Shown: piece by piece, positions 24,987-33,213 of the stretch
Layout of the letters: every line of letters starts with the position of its first letter
Numbering within the stretch: the stretch's first letter is position 1
Notes under the pieces: generated by a model
What the model was told of the DNA's origin: nothing
Seen by the model: the letters and a program-made list of their open reading frames with translations, nothing else
Databases searched by the model: none
Position numbers and translations under genes: made by a program
Source of the DNA: Klebsiella sp. BIGb0138
GTDB taxonomy: Bacteria; Pseudomonadota; Gammaproteobacteria; Enterobacterales; Enterobacteriaceae
DNA: 64,000 nt
Direction: 5' to 3'
Assembly (NCBI RefSeq): GCF_004342285.1
Contig: NZ_SMCV01000016.1
Location: forward strand, 1 to 64,000

Positions 24987-27080
24987 TTAAATAGCGTTTT
25001 TACGTTTATTTGATTCCAGAATATCCAGCGAGTTATTCAGAAACTCATCCTCGCTGTATTCAGCCTCTTCGACTTCCGCCAGCATCACCGGAGATGCGCT
25101 TCTGGTGGGGCGGTACACGTTACCGTGCAACCATTCCTGAGTCTCAGGCGCTGGTAGGGTATGAACGTTCTCAGCCTCAGCCAGGCGGACTTTTTCCTCT
25201 CCGCGCTGACGCATCCCTTTGATACGCTGCTGGCGCTGGTGATATTCGGCAGTAACCGGGAATGCCTGCTGCTTATTGCCATCCCAGATGGCCTCACAGA
25301 TAAATGAACCATCGAGGCGACGAATAACGACTTTTGTTGCGTCATGAATATCGTAATTAACCAGCACTTTATTACCGTGCTCGTTATTCAGCTCAGCCGA
25401 GTAATACAGGTTGTTAAACAGACGAACCTCGCAACGATTCACGGTACGTTCAATCTGTGGCATGAACATTTCACGCAGTTCCAGATCTGACAGCCATTCT
25501 ATTTCAGTGGCTTCTTTTTCTAGTTTGTAACGGCGGAATTGTGCTGGGGTGAAATGCTCACCATCGCCGCGCTGCGGCAATGAATCATGAGGGCGGTTGT
25601 TGTACCATTCCACACCCGCTTCAATATGTTCTATCAGTGATTCCCACGATGGGAGATCGCGCAGCGTCTGCTGCTGTCTTGCACTCAGTTCTTTGCCCTT
25701 ATTGGCCGCGTTCGTCGCAGACTGTAACGCTTTAGTCATGCGGCGTACCGTGCTACGGTCTGCGCCGGTGCCGTAATAGGTCGCGAACTGGCGCGAAATA
25801 CGCATGGCCAGCGAGCGGTTAAGGCGTTCAATGATGCCGCGCCCCTGTGGGTTCTCGGGGATACCCAGCCGGTGATCGATACCGAGGCGGGGTAAAATAC
25901 CCGTCAACTCGGCATCGAATGTATTGTTGGTCTCACCGCCACCGTTATCGGAGTAATACAGGAACGGTTTTCCGTGATTTTTAATGCCGTGACGTAGCGC
26001 GTCAGCAACGGCAATCACGCTTTCAGACAACGCTAGACTCCATCCGACAATGAAGCGGCAGCTCCCGTCCATGATGAATGTGACTTCAGGTGAGAACGGG
26101 TTTCCGTGGTCGGGATGAGCCACTTTCATTTTCATGCCGTGACCGTCACCAATCCACACGTAATTAACCGGAAGTGATTCCCAGTCACGGCGGACAAAGC
26201 CCTCATACTGACGGAATTCGCTGCCGGTGATGCGGCCTTTCTGCTTAACAACAACAGGTAATTTATTCATGGCATAGCACACCTGATCGTAAGAAGGGAT
26301 CGCCGCAGCCATCATGGTGTCATCCTGATAACGCTGGGCCCATTCAATTGCAAAGTCGTCATAAGCTTCCTGAATACCCCTGCCATCCGGGCGACGGTAA
26401 AAACTCAAAAATTCAGGCAACCATTTAATTTCTTCAGGCTTAACAATCTGACGCTTACCGGGAGCCAGCATAAGCAGGCGTTCTGCCGGTGAGCGGGTCT
26501 TATTAAAATCAGCGACCCAGCGTTTCAGCGATATCTCACTCAGCGAGCGAGAGGCCCCTTTTTTGGCGTTCGCGGTCGAAACTGCTTCCGCGAGACGCAC
26601 AGGCAGCTCTCCAGTCTGGGCCTGACGCACGATTTCACGGATGGCTTTAGCCCGACTGTATCCCGGAAGTTCCCCGAGACGCATGACCTCCACGACCAGC
26701 GCCATACGCGCATCTGCGGTCTGACGTTGTGCAGCTGTGAGAGCATTCATTTTTTGCTCCATCAAAGCCGGGCACTTTCGATAAACCGCGATTTTGCTTT
26801 CCTCGGCACCTTTGGAGCTTGGTGTTACTGGTGTGGTTGCAGTAGCGACAGGCATCTCTTTTGGTGAACCGTTCATCAGTTCTTTAATCTGGCGAGCACG
26901 TAGCTCTTTCTGAGCAGTGTCAGGAAGGCAGTCAATGTGATATTCGAAAGCCTTTGTACCCTGACGCTTGCGCACAAGTGCTGGCGCATCAGCCGTCCGC
27001 TTGTTCATCATCCCGCGAATACCCTGTTGAGTGCCGGGCAAGCCGGGAAGGCCGACTAATTCATTCACAGTGACAAACAT
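24987..27080 (-). CDS. DDE transposase (MuA-like)
   Basis: 697 residues from the ATG 27080-27078; a GTG two codons earlier overlaps the ner stop. N-terminal end-binding/winged-helix part opens FVTVNELVGLPGLPGTQQGIRG. The RNase-H core has acidic residues in WIGDGHG (about D312), YYSDNGGGE (D378) and GIIERLNR (E418). A basic C-terminal part would contact B and ClpX. It catalyses strand transfer for replicative transposition. The Asp-Glu spacing is about 40 residues. Confidence 0.96.
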   Translation of the reverse strand: MFVTVNELVGLPGLPGTQQGIRGMMNKRTADAPALVRKRQGTKAFEYHIDCLPDTAQKELRARQIKELMNGSPKEMPVATATTPVTPSSKGAEESKIAVYRKCPALMEQKMNALTAAQRQTADARMALVVEVMRLGELPGYSRAKAIREIVRQAQTGELPVRLAEAVSTANAKKGASRSLSEISLKRWVADFNKTRSPAERLLMLAPGKRQIVKPEEIKWLPEFLSFYRRPDGRGIQEAYDDFAIEWAQRYQDDTMMAAAIPSYDQVCYAMNKLPVVVKQKGRITGSEFRQYEGFVRRDWESLPVNYVWIGDGHGMKMKVAHPDHGNPFSPEVTFIMDGSCRFIVGWSLALSESVIAVADALRHGIKNHGKPFLYYSDNGGGETNNTFDAELTGILPRLGIDHRLGIPENPQGRGIIERLNRSLAMRISRQFATYYGTGADRSTVRRMTKALQSATNAANKGKELSARQQQTLRDLPSWESLIEHIEAGVEWYNNRPHDSLPQRGDGEHFTPAQFRRYKLEKEATEIEWLSDLELREMFMPQIERTVNRCEVRLFNNLYYSAELNNEHGNKVLVNYDIHDATKVVIRRLDGSFICEAIWDGNKQQAFPVTAEYHQRQQRIKGMRQRGEEKVRLAEAENVHTLPAPETQEWLHGNVYRPTRSASPVMLAEVEEAEYSEDEFLNNSLDILESNKRKNAI

Positions 27081-27082
27081 GA

Positions 27083-27307
27083 TCACAAATCCTTGTTGTA
27101 TCGGCTTGGCCAGATTGAAGAGGGTTCCAGATTGAGAGCACCCGCAATGATGCGCTCACCTTTAGGATATGAACGAGCCAGCGCATTTTTCAGCGTGTCG
27201 GGGCTTAACCCAGCGCTGGTGGAAAGGCTGCGCATTGTCACGCCGCGCTTGTGAAGCTCGGCGACAATGTCAATGCGATGCCAGTCACGCACTTCATTTC
27301 TTTCCAT
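27083..27307 (-). CDS. ner: Ner-like DNA-binding regulator
   Basis: 74 residues: DWHRIDIVAELHKRGVTMRSLSTSAGLSPDTLKNALARSYPKGERIIAGALNLEPSSIWPSRY is the Ner/Nlp (SfsB) family throughout. Ner represses the early and repressor promoters to shift Mu to lytic development. It lies divergent from the repressor and overlaps the transposase gene. Confidence 0.94.
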   Translation of the reverse strand: MERNEVRDWHRIDIVAELHKRGVTMRSLSTSAGLSPDTLKNALARSYPKGERIIAGALNLEPSSIWPSRYNKDL

Positions 27308-27488
27308 AGTTCGTTTACTCTTAAAAGTTATCCGCTGGAGTTATCCGGCGGGGTTATCCGTAGGAATAGTATTGATCCAAATAAGCATCACGTAAAGCAA
27401 ATGTGAGTCTTTCTTTTGTCTTATTGTGATCACCAAAGCCGTATTTGAATCATTACCTTTATAATCAATACGTTAACTGGGAAAGAAA
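27308..27488. promoter_or_regulatory. Divergent ner/repressor control region with operator-like repeats
   Basis: Three copies of GTTATCCG lie exactly 13 bases apart (27327, 27340, 27353) in the ner leader. GTATTGAT (27369-27376) recurs inverted as ATCAATAC (27464-27471), the latter next to a TATAAT (27460-27465) that fits a repressor -10 box. GTGATCAC at 27426-27433 is a perfect palindrome. TACTAT on the minus strand near 27372-27367 could be the early -10 box. These are likely sites for Ner and repressor; which binds where is unknown. Confidence 0.65.
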
Positions 27489-28052
27489 ATGGCCACTGGA
27501 AAAGCAAATGAAATTGCTTTTGATGAAGACAGAAAAGAAAGCTTTATCAAGAGACTAAAATCGCTTGTAGGAAGCCGCAGCGTTCGGGCTGCTGCTAAGG
27601 ATTGGGGGCTATCTTTCTCTACGCTAAACAATTACCTATCAAGAGGGACTGAACCCTCCTTTTCAGCTATGCAAGCAATCGCATCAAAAGAGCATGTGAC
27701 ACTGGATTGGCTAGCTTTTGGGGTTGATTCTAATTTGAATCACTCAGGGGGCGCTAACTCGTCTAATGCTGTTCATGCCGACCCCATCAAGAGTACATGG
27801 AACATGATTTTTGATACCCTCGGGCCAGAAGAACAGAAAGAAGTGCTAGATTATTGTTTGAAGGAAGGAGCTCGTAGCATGGTGGGTCTTATCGCCTCAA
27901 TAGCAGAGGCAGACAGGACACTGATGGGCCTGAGTCTCGATGAGAAAGAACGCTTACTGAGACTAAATGAACAACTGAAAAAAGGGTCATCTGAGAGCGA
28001 TCAGGGCATAGCCAAAACAGACCTTACTGAAACAACCAAGAAGGCCGGTTAA
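27489..28052 (+). CDS. Phage repressor-type helix-turn-helix protein (Mu-like c function)
   Basis: 187 residues. SFIKRLKSLVGSRSVRAAAKDWGLSFSTLNNYLSRGTEPSFSAMQAIASKEHVTLDWLAFG is a helix-turn-helix domain of the CI/Bet type. The C-terminal part is helical, ending in a flexible tail (KKGSSESDQGIAKTDLTETTKKAG), where Mu repressor carries its ClpX-sensitive end. It is the only plus-strand gene of this phage, at its outer end facing away from ner, as Mu c is. It differs in family from Mu c itself. Confidence 0.85.
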   Translation: MATGKANEIAFDEDRKESFIKRLKSLVGSRSVRAAAKDWGLSFSTLNNYLSRGTEPSFSAMQAIASKEHVTLDWLAFGVDSNLNHSGGANSSNAVHADPIKSTWNMIFDTLGPEEQKEVLDYCLKEGARSMVGLIASIAEADRTLMGLSLDEKERLLRLNEQLKKGSSESDQGIAKTDLTETTKKAG

Positions 28053-28305
28053 AGTTTGCTGTCGGTAAATGCTAAGGCTAGAATCATTAACCGGCTTGTT
28101 GTTTTTGAAGTGTGATAGAATTGGTTTTGAACACCGCCTTTTAACCATTGAAGGCTTACAAGTAACAGTATCAAAAGTTTTGCCGATCGGCTCAATTTCT
28201 ATTTGACTGGTATCAAATGCCTAAACAAGGCGAAGCCAGTAATCCCGCGGATTCCCGTTTAATTCCTTCTCTTCCCGGTAATATCAAATGATTTCCCTCG
28301 TAACA
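28053..28305. repeat. Terminal region of the Mu-like prophage with putative transposase sites
   Basis: 253 bases without a gene. TATCAAA occurs at about 28169, 28210 and 28282 in the same orientation; read inward from the end these are TTTGATA cores, candidate L3, L2 and L1 sites. The end itself is placed at CA 28304-28305 (minus strand 5'-TGTTACGAGG). The site model is by eye and would need the other end for confirmation. Confidence 0.55.
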
Positions 28306-28382
28306 AGGACGCGTTAATTAGCCGGGCGAAATCTGCCCGCGAACAGCAAAGATATAATCCCGATCTGGTCATCCTGGCTGAC

Positions 28383-30431
28383 GTGTCGGCGCAGCCATCT
28401 TATATCAGCAAGCCGCTGATGGACCGCATTGATTATTTTCATGGGTTGAACAGGCCGAAAGCCTATTCACGATACCTGCGCGAAACGGTCAGGCCATGTC
28501 TGGAGCGCCTGATTCATGTTCGTGACAGCCAGATATCCGCGTCGTTTCGATTCATGGCGAGCCACAACGGGCTGGAGGGATTGCTGGTATTGCCGGAAAT
28601 GAGCCAGGACCAGACGAAACGCCTTTCCACGCTGATTGCAGCGCATATGGATATTTGCCTGGACACCGCCTGCAGCGATCTGTTTGTTACCGATGACGTG
28701 AAACCGGAAGAAGTCCGCCTGGCATGGGAACGTGTCGCGGCGGAGGCCATGCGGCTGGATGTGATACCGCCAGCATTCGAACGGCTCCGCCGCAAGAAAC
28801 ACCGTCGCAAGCCGGTGCCTTACGATCTCATACCTGGTTCGCTGGCGCGTATGCGTTGCGCGGACTGGTGGTATCGGAAGATGTGGCAGATGCGCTGCGA
28901 GTGGCGGGAGGAACAACTGCGGGCAGTGTGCCTGGTCAACAAGAAAGCTTCGCCGTATGTCAGTTATGAGGCTGTGATCCATAAGCGCGAGCAGCGCCGC
29001 AAATCGCTGGAGTATTTCCGTTCGCATGAGTTGGTTAATGAACAGGGTGACGCGCTGGATATGGAGGACGTGGTAAACGCCAGCAGCAGCAACCCCGCGC
29101 ACCGTCGTAACGAAATGATGGCCTGCATTAAAGGGCTGGAGCTTATCGCCGAAATGCGCGGCGACTGTGCCGTGTTTTACACCATCACTTGCCCGTCACG
29201 CTTCCACGCGACCCTGAACAATGGCAGGCCTAACCCGAAGTGGACGAACGCGACGGTCAGGCAGAGCAGCGATTACCTGGTTGATACGTTCGCCGCATTC
29301 CGTAAGGCCATGCATAAGAGCGGTATGCGCTGGTATGGCGTGCGCGTGGCGGAGCCACATCATGATGGCACGGTGCACTGGCACCTGCTGTGCTTCATGC
29401 GCAAGAAAGAACGTCGCGCTATCACTGCGTTGCTGCGTAAATTTGCTATCCGGGAGGACCGCGAGGAACTGGGAAACAATACCGGCCCGCGCTTTAAGTC
29501 TGAGCTGATCAACCCGCGCAAGGGGACGCCGACCAGCTACATCGCAAAATATATCAGTAAGAACATCGACGGCCGCGGGCTGGCTAACGAAATCAGCAAG
29601 GAAACCGGTAGATCACTGCGGGATAACGCTGAACACGTCAACGCCTGGGCGTCGCTTCACCGCGTCCAGCAATTCCGCTTTTTCGGTATACCGGGCCGCC
29701 AGGCTTATCGTGAGCTGCGATTGCTGGCAGGTCAGGCCGCGCGGCAGCAGGCCGATAAAAAAGCCAGTGCGCCGGTACTGGATAACCCGCGTCTGGATGC
29801 GGTCCTGGCTGCTGCTGACGCCGGGTGCTTTGCCACCTACATCATGAAACAGGGTGGCGTGCTGGTTCCCCGCAAACATCACCTGGTCCGCACGGCCTAC
29901 GAGCTTAACGACGAGCCATCTACCTATGGCGATCACGGCATCCGTATTTATGGCATCTGGTCCCCGATTGTTGAGGGCCGGATTTGCACGCACGCGATGA
30001 AGTGGAAAATGGTTCGTAAAGCCGTTGACGTTCAGGAGGCGACAGCCGACCAGGGCGCTGCGCCCCTTGGACTCGTGGCAATAACTGTCCCCCCTGTGGA
30101 AAAAATGAACTATTTTGAACCAGATTCGACTGGTGAAGATGCGGCGGAACCCCTGCCGGACTTCCAGAACATGAGCAGGAAAGAGCGGCGCGAACTGACG
30201 GCGAGGCTACGGCAGGTAAAACCGAAGCGGCGGAAGGGTTACAAACAAGAAATTAACGATCAGCTGCGCCTGCAGCTGGAGGTTGAGCTGAAGTCCAGGG
30301 GCTTTGACGGAAGCGAGACCGAGATCGATCTGCTGCTGCGTGGTGGCAGTATCCCATCGGGTGCCGGGCTGCGGCTTTTTTACCGCAATCAGCGCCTGCA
30401 GGAAGATGATAAATGGCGGCAGTGGTACTGA
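28383..30431 (+). CDS. A: P2 gpA-like HUH replication endonuclease, 5'-truncated by Mu insertion
   Basis: 682 codons from a GTG at 28383, but the frame is open back to 28263 and coding character begins at the Mu junction (about 28306). P2 gpA has 761 residues, so roughly the first 60-100 are missing. The HUH motif is intact ([13 protein letters not shown]), as is the two-tyrosine motif YIAKY in [13 protein letters not shown] that nicks the origin for rolling-circle replication. No ribosome site precedes the GTG. The gene is probably non-functional as it stands. Confidence 0.9.
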   Translation: MSAQPSYISKPLMDRIDYFHGLNRPKAYSRYLRETVRPCLERLIHVRDSQISASFRFMASHNGLEGLLVLPEMSQDQTKRLSTLIAAHMDICLDTACSDLFVTDDVKPEEVRLAWERVAAEAMRLDVIPPAFERLRRKKHRRKPVPYDLIPGSLARMRCADWWYRKMWQMRCEWREEQLRAVCLVNKKASPYVSYEAVIHKREQRRKSLEYFRSHELVNEQGDALDMEDVVNASSSNPAHRRNEMMACIKGLELIAEMRGDCAVFYTITCPSRFHATLNNGRPNPKWTNATVRQSSDYLVDTFAAFRKAMHKSGMRWYGVRVAEPHHDGTVHWHLLCFMRKKERRAITALLRKFAIREDREELGNNTGPRFKSELINPRKGTPTSYIAKYISKNIDGRGLANEISKETGRSLRDNAEHVNAWASLHRVQQFRFFGIPGRQAYRELRLLAGQAARQQADKKASAPVLDNPRLDAVLAAADAGCFATYIMKQGGVLVPRKHHLVRTAYELNDEPSTYGDHGIRIYGIWSPIVEGRICTHAMKWKMVRKAVDVQEATADQGAAPLGLVAITVPPVEKMNYFEPDSTGEDAAEPLPDFQNMSRKERRELTARLRQVKPKRRKGYKQEINDQLRLQLEVELKSRGFDGSETEIDLLLRGGSIPSGAGLRLFYRNQRLQEDDKWRQWY

Positions 30432-30502
30432 TTTCTCAATTTTAACATTTCTTGCTCTTAGCCGATCCAGTCGGACACATCTGATTGAATGCTAAAAAGT
30501 AT

Positions 30503-30545
30503 TTTACAACGGAAAAAACGTAATATACTGTATATAAATACAGTA
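30503..30545 (+). promoter_or_regulatory. SOS promoter with LexA box
   Basis: TACTGTATATAAATACAGTA (30526-30545) matches the LexA consensus (CTGT-N8-ACAG) almost perfectly. TTTACA (30503-30508) and TATACT (30524-30529) give plausible -35 and -10 boxes overlapped by the operator. It controls the two-gene operon that follows, which includes a DinI-like gene. Confidence 0.88.
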
Positions 30546-30593
30546 TTTGTTTGTACAGTTGTACCGTATCCCGTAGTAAGGTCAGGAGGGGAA

Positions 30594-30782
30594 ATGCAGG
30601 ATTATCTTTTGGAGTCGCTGAAACTCCAGCGTATTGATTTTTTTATCAAGCTTGTAGCGGCTAGTGAGTGCAGCGATGAAGAAAAGCGGCTTGCTATTCA
30701 ATGGGTTTCAGAGTTGACCGATGAATTAATGGCGAAAATACGTAACCATGAATATGGCCGGTCAATGGACGTTTCCAGTTAA
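30594..30782 (+). CDS. Small SOS-regulated phage protein, unknown function
   Basis: 62 residues from the ATG 30594 with AGGAGGGGAA in front (MQDYLLESLKLQRIDFFIKLV). It is helical and acidic, first gene of the LexA-box operon and 11 bases before dinI. Phage 186 has its SOS-induced antirepressor gene tum in this part of the genome, but this protein is much shorter and no homology is claimed. Confidence 0.75.
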   Translation: MQDYLLESLKLQRIDFFIKLVAASECSDEEKRLAIQWVSELTDELMAKIRNHEYGRSMDVSS

Positions 30783-30793
30783 GGGGAATCTCT

Positions 30794-31027
30794 ATGCGTG
30801 TCGAAATAATGATTGATAAAGAACAGAAAATTAGCCCTGCGACACTGGTAGCCCTTGAAAATGAGCTTTACCGCAACCTGTGCCCTCTGTATCCCAAAAC
30901 CACAATCCGCATTCGAAAAGGCAGCGCCAATGGCATCGAGTTAAGCGGGTTAAAACTGGATGAAGATAAAACGCGCGTAATGGAAATAATGCAGCAGGTC
31001 TGGGAGGACGACAGCTGGACGCATTAA
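30794..31027 (+). CDS. DinI-like family protein
   Basis: 77 residues. MRVEIMIDKEQKISPATLVALENELYRNL, then RIRKGSANGIELSGL and a WEDDSW end follow the DinI family. DinI modulates RecA filaments and so the SOS response. Members are common in P2-like prophages of enterobacteria. It shares the LexA-controlled operon. Confidence 0.93.
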   Translation: MRVEIMIDKEQKISPATLVALENELYRNLCPLYPKTTIRIRKGSANGIELSGLKLDEDKTRVMEIMQQVWEDDSWTH

Positions 31028-31111
31028 GCGCATTAACCAAAACCCGGCAGGCGATAAAACTGGCTTTTAGCGCCTGCAGGGTTGAACAACGAGATCCGCG
31101 AGGCGTTAGCC

Positions 31112-31303
31112 ATGGGTGGGAAGGACAGTAATTATCAGGTGGTTTATCGTGGTGAGCTTCTTCCGCATTATGTCCCTGGCGGCTGGGTCTTTTTTCAGCG
31201 TCCCAAGGAGTGCGGCGGGGGGGGGGTAGGCCGCACCTATGAGGACTGCTTCTGGCTTGAGCTGGAATTTCCCGTTTCGTTGTATGATGGTCTGGGCTTT
31301 TGA
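31112..31303 (+). CDS. Small hypothetical protein containing a G10 tract
   Basis: 63 residues from ATG 31112 (MGGKDSNYQVVYRGELLPHYVPGGWVFFQRP); a TTG start at 31082 would add ten. The compact YRGELLPHY..GGWVFFQRP core looks protein-like. Ten consecutive Gs (31217-31226) encode GGG in the middle, a possible slippage or sequencing-error site. No family recognised. Confidence 0.5.
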   Translation: MGGKDSNYQVVYRGELLPHYVPGGWVFFQRPKECGGGGVGRTYEDCFWLELEFPVSLYDGLGF

Positions 31304-31436
31304 TGGAAGTCATCAGGATAGAGCAGCGAAGCGATGAATTTGACGCGAATTACTCCCTCTTTGATTAAATGCATGGGCTCAGACTAGGATGGGTGATTCC
31401 GAGCCTGCAACGGAGAGTGTCGATTGGCATATGCGA

Positions 31437-32081
31437 CTAAGGTTTTTGCGAATAGATAGTAGTGAATAAGTTGTTTTGCACCAGCCATTGCGAGGACGTG
31501 GAGCACTTCATCATCACCAAGTTAACAATCCTTTTGAAGTCAGCTTCAAGATCACTCCGAAAAATCGGTTCATGGTGAGCTATTCGATTACGCAGATTCC
31601 TAATATGCTCAAGTTCATCATGGATATGGATACGCTTAAGCTGTTTTGCCATTTTTTTATCCATATTAGGGAAAATGCGCTCAATGTGGTTATCCCAGAT
31701 TCGCCCAAAGTGTCGGTTCGTGAACATTTGCTGCCAGAAATAAAAGCTTAATTCCGGAATAACTTGGCCCACCGTTTGTAAGCCTTCTCTCGCTGTTTCT
31801 AATTCCTGCCTTCTGCGAAAAGGTAAACTTTTAATGAATGTTGCATTCCATGCCCACCGTTGACCATAAATTTCTTCCAGAGCATCTGATACAGCATTGC
31901 GAATAACCACTTCGCAGATTTGTATAGACGCAAACAATGCTGCGGACACTTGGGCATTCCAGGCGTACAGTCTGAGTGCTGACATGTAATCATGCGCCAT
32001 TGCAGCCTCGTAGGTAGACATGCGGGCGTGTGATAGTGCAAAACGAACGGATTCCATGTCCTCTTGAGTCATAATTGACAT
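31437..32081 (-). CDS. Abi-like protein with HEPN-type motif
   Basis: 214 residues from the ATG 32081-32079, preceded by GGAGGG. The overall pattern (SVRFALSHARMSTYEAAM..., ICEVVIRNAVSDAL, NLRNRIAHHEPIF) is that of Abi_2/Abi-like abortive-infection proteins. R164-N-R-I-A-H169 is the RxxxxH catalytic motif of HEPN ribonucleases. It is transcribed against the phage early and late genes, in the A-to-Q cargo locus where P2 has tin and old. A phage-defence role is likely by family and place, not proven. Confidence 0.78.
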   Translation of the reverse strand: MSIMTQEDMESVRFALSHARMSTYEAAMAHDYMSALRLYAWNAQVSAALFASIQICEVVIRNAVSDALEEIYGQRWAWNATFIKSLPFRRRQELETAREGLQTVGQVIPELSFYFWQQMFTNRHFGRIWDNHIERIFPNMDKKMAKQLKRIHIHDELEHIRNLRNRIAHHEPIFRSDLEADFKRIVNLVMMKCSTSSQWLVQNNLFTTIYSQKP

Positions 32082-32175
32082 CCTACCCTCCAGGCGTATA
32101 CAATCTTCCCTGAGAGCCACGGGCCTTGCGGGCGAAAGCCTCCTCCCGGGACACAAGAATACAGCAGTACTAAAG

Positions 32176-32198
32176 AAACCCGCTTAGCGGGTTTTTTT
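32176..32198. terminator. Strong terminator hairpin between the Abi-like and HTH genes
   Basis: AAACCCGC-TTA-GCGGGTTT with a seven-T run on the plus strand. The minus-strand reading also has a partial U-tract, so it may act on the HTH gene transcript as well (stop at 32206). Confidence 0.75.
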
Positions 32199-32205
32199 AC
32201 GCCCA

Positions 32206-32694
32206 TCATTTCTTTAATCCACCTTTGCGTGTTACCTGCTTGGTATCTTCTTTGGCTTTCAAAACTTCGGGCGCGAGTTCACGGAGCTTCTTAACCAATC
32301 CTGACAGATCGTATTCGTTACTGAGTTTTCCATTATCATCCGCAGAACGAACGATCCTGACGAGTAAACCAGCCTGCTCAAGTTCTGCCATATATCGTTG
32401 AATCTGGCGTGTACTTAGCCCTAATCTATCAGATAGCGCTTGCTTGCTTGGGTATGGCTTTCGGCCTGCCTCCCACCAAAAATCTGCCAGTTGCAACAGA
32501 ACTGCGAGTTGGGAAGGGTTTAGACCTAAGCGTTGCTGGCAGCGTAGTAAAAGTGATGGGATTATGCAGAACCCGGCCTTCATCACTTCTTTTCCCCATT
32601 TTTCATCGGCTACCCGGCCAGACTTTGCTTTGGCTGGGCTGCTTGGAACTGTAGCTTGGTCGTTGCTTTCATTATCGCTTGTAACTATATTCAT
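32206..32694 (-). CDS. Helix-turn-helix protein of the cargo locus
   Basis: 162 residues. NPSQLAVLLQLADFWWEAGRKPYPSKQALSDRLGLSTRQIQRYMAELEQAGLLVRI is a winged helix-turn-helix of the HTH_36/replication-initiator type. A disordered N-terminus and basic C-terminus flank it. It lies 125 bases upstream of the Abi-like gene on the same strand and may regulate it. Repeats upstream (32772-32906) may be its sites. Confidence 0.75.
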   Translation of the reverse strand: MNIVTSDNESNDQATVPSSPAKAKSGRVADEKWGKEVMKAGFCIIPSLLLRCQQRLGLNPSQLAVLLQLADFWWEAGRKPYPSKQALSDRLGLSTRQIQRYMAELEQAGLLVRIVRSADDNGKLSNEYDLSGLVKKLRELAPEVLKAKEDTKQVTRKGGLKK

Positions 32695-33016
32695 CTAAGT
32701 TCTCCGTGTTTTCAATAATCACACTTTATACCCTTATTGCAGTAAGTTATAGCATTCACCACTAGTTGCATATGTCTCTAGGGTAGGGGGTGAAAATGTC
32801 TCATAGCCTCCAGGCGGAAAAGTCTCCCTAATAAGGATAATCGGGAAATCAGGATAATCGGAAAGATACCAATGAGGATATACTGAGGGACTAGTCGCAG
32901 ATGTCTACAGGGCAAGCTAAAAAATTTTTTCCCCCATTCCGTTACCAGAACATAATGAACGTGCATGCCTATGCCGCATGAATCCGCATGATCGTTACAG
33001 GATCGTTTTAGCTCCG
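32695..33016. repeat. Non-coding region with short direct repeats
   Basis: About 320 bases without a convincing gene. ATGTCT plus similar flanks occurs at 32772, 32796 and 32901. GGATAATCGG occurs at 32835 and 32852, 17 bases apart. TATAAA on the minus strand near 32732 could be the -10 box for the HTH gene. The repeats may be operator or iteron-like sites. Confidence 0.45.
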
Positions 33017-33041
33017 GCCCGCCAGTATTGGCGGGCTTTTT
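33017..33041 (+). terminator. Rho-independent terminator before cos
   Basis: Stem GCCCGCCA-GTAT-TGGCGGGC with TTTTT following on the plus strand. It would stop early transcripts from running across cos. Confidence 0.85.
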
Positions 33042-33085
33042 CGTTTCTCATGCAGGTGCATGAAAACCACTACACAAAGCGGGCA

Positions 33086-33104
33086 GGCGTGGCGGGGATA
33101 CGAG
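33086..33104 (+). other. Probable cos site
   Basis: GGCGTGGCGGGGATACGAG resembles the 19-base cohesive ends of P2 and 186 (from memory, 186: GGCGTGGCGGGGAAAGCAT), sharing the first 13 bases with 186. It lies on the Q side of the early genes, as in P2. Terminase P/M would cut here. Confidence 0.75.
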
Positions 33105-33213
33105 CGCGCGCTCATGGTTGAATTAGTGAATTTGTGGTATCAAAGGGCCAGGTTTTTAAGCCGTTGATGTTTGTAGTTAGGCATAAGTTTCACCTGTAGG
33201 AGGAGAGGCAGAC

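Larger units (their letters stand above)
1..28305 (-). mobile_element. Mu-like transposable prophage (one end inside the window)
   Basis: A contiguous Mu-ordered gene set is read on the minus strand: ner, transposase A, B, Mor-type activator, lysis, terminase, portal, protease/scaffold, head, sheath, tube, tape measure and baseplate to gp48. A divergent repressor lies at the outer end. The terminus is placed at the CA of 28304-28305: read on the minus strand the phage then begins TGTTACGAGG, matching the TG start of Mu-type ends. Three TTTGATA motifs (near 28169, 28210 and 28282) lie inside it as possible transposase sites. The other end is outside the window, so the 5-bp target duplication (predicted AGGAC, 28306-28310) cannot be checked. 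The element is well supported; the exact base of the end is inference. Confidence 0.9.

Noticed and set aside
28467-29102. Minus-strand open frame of 211 codons inside gene A
   Set aside because: It lies opposite the coding frame of A with no coding character of its own.
32778-32966. Small minus-strand frame before cos
   Set aside because: No ribosome site and it covers the repeat-rich non-coding region.
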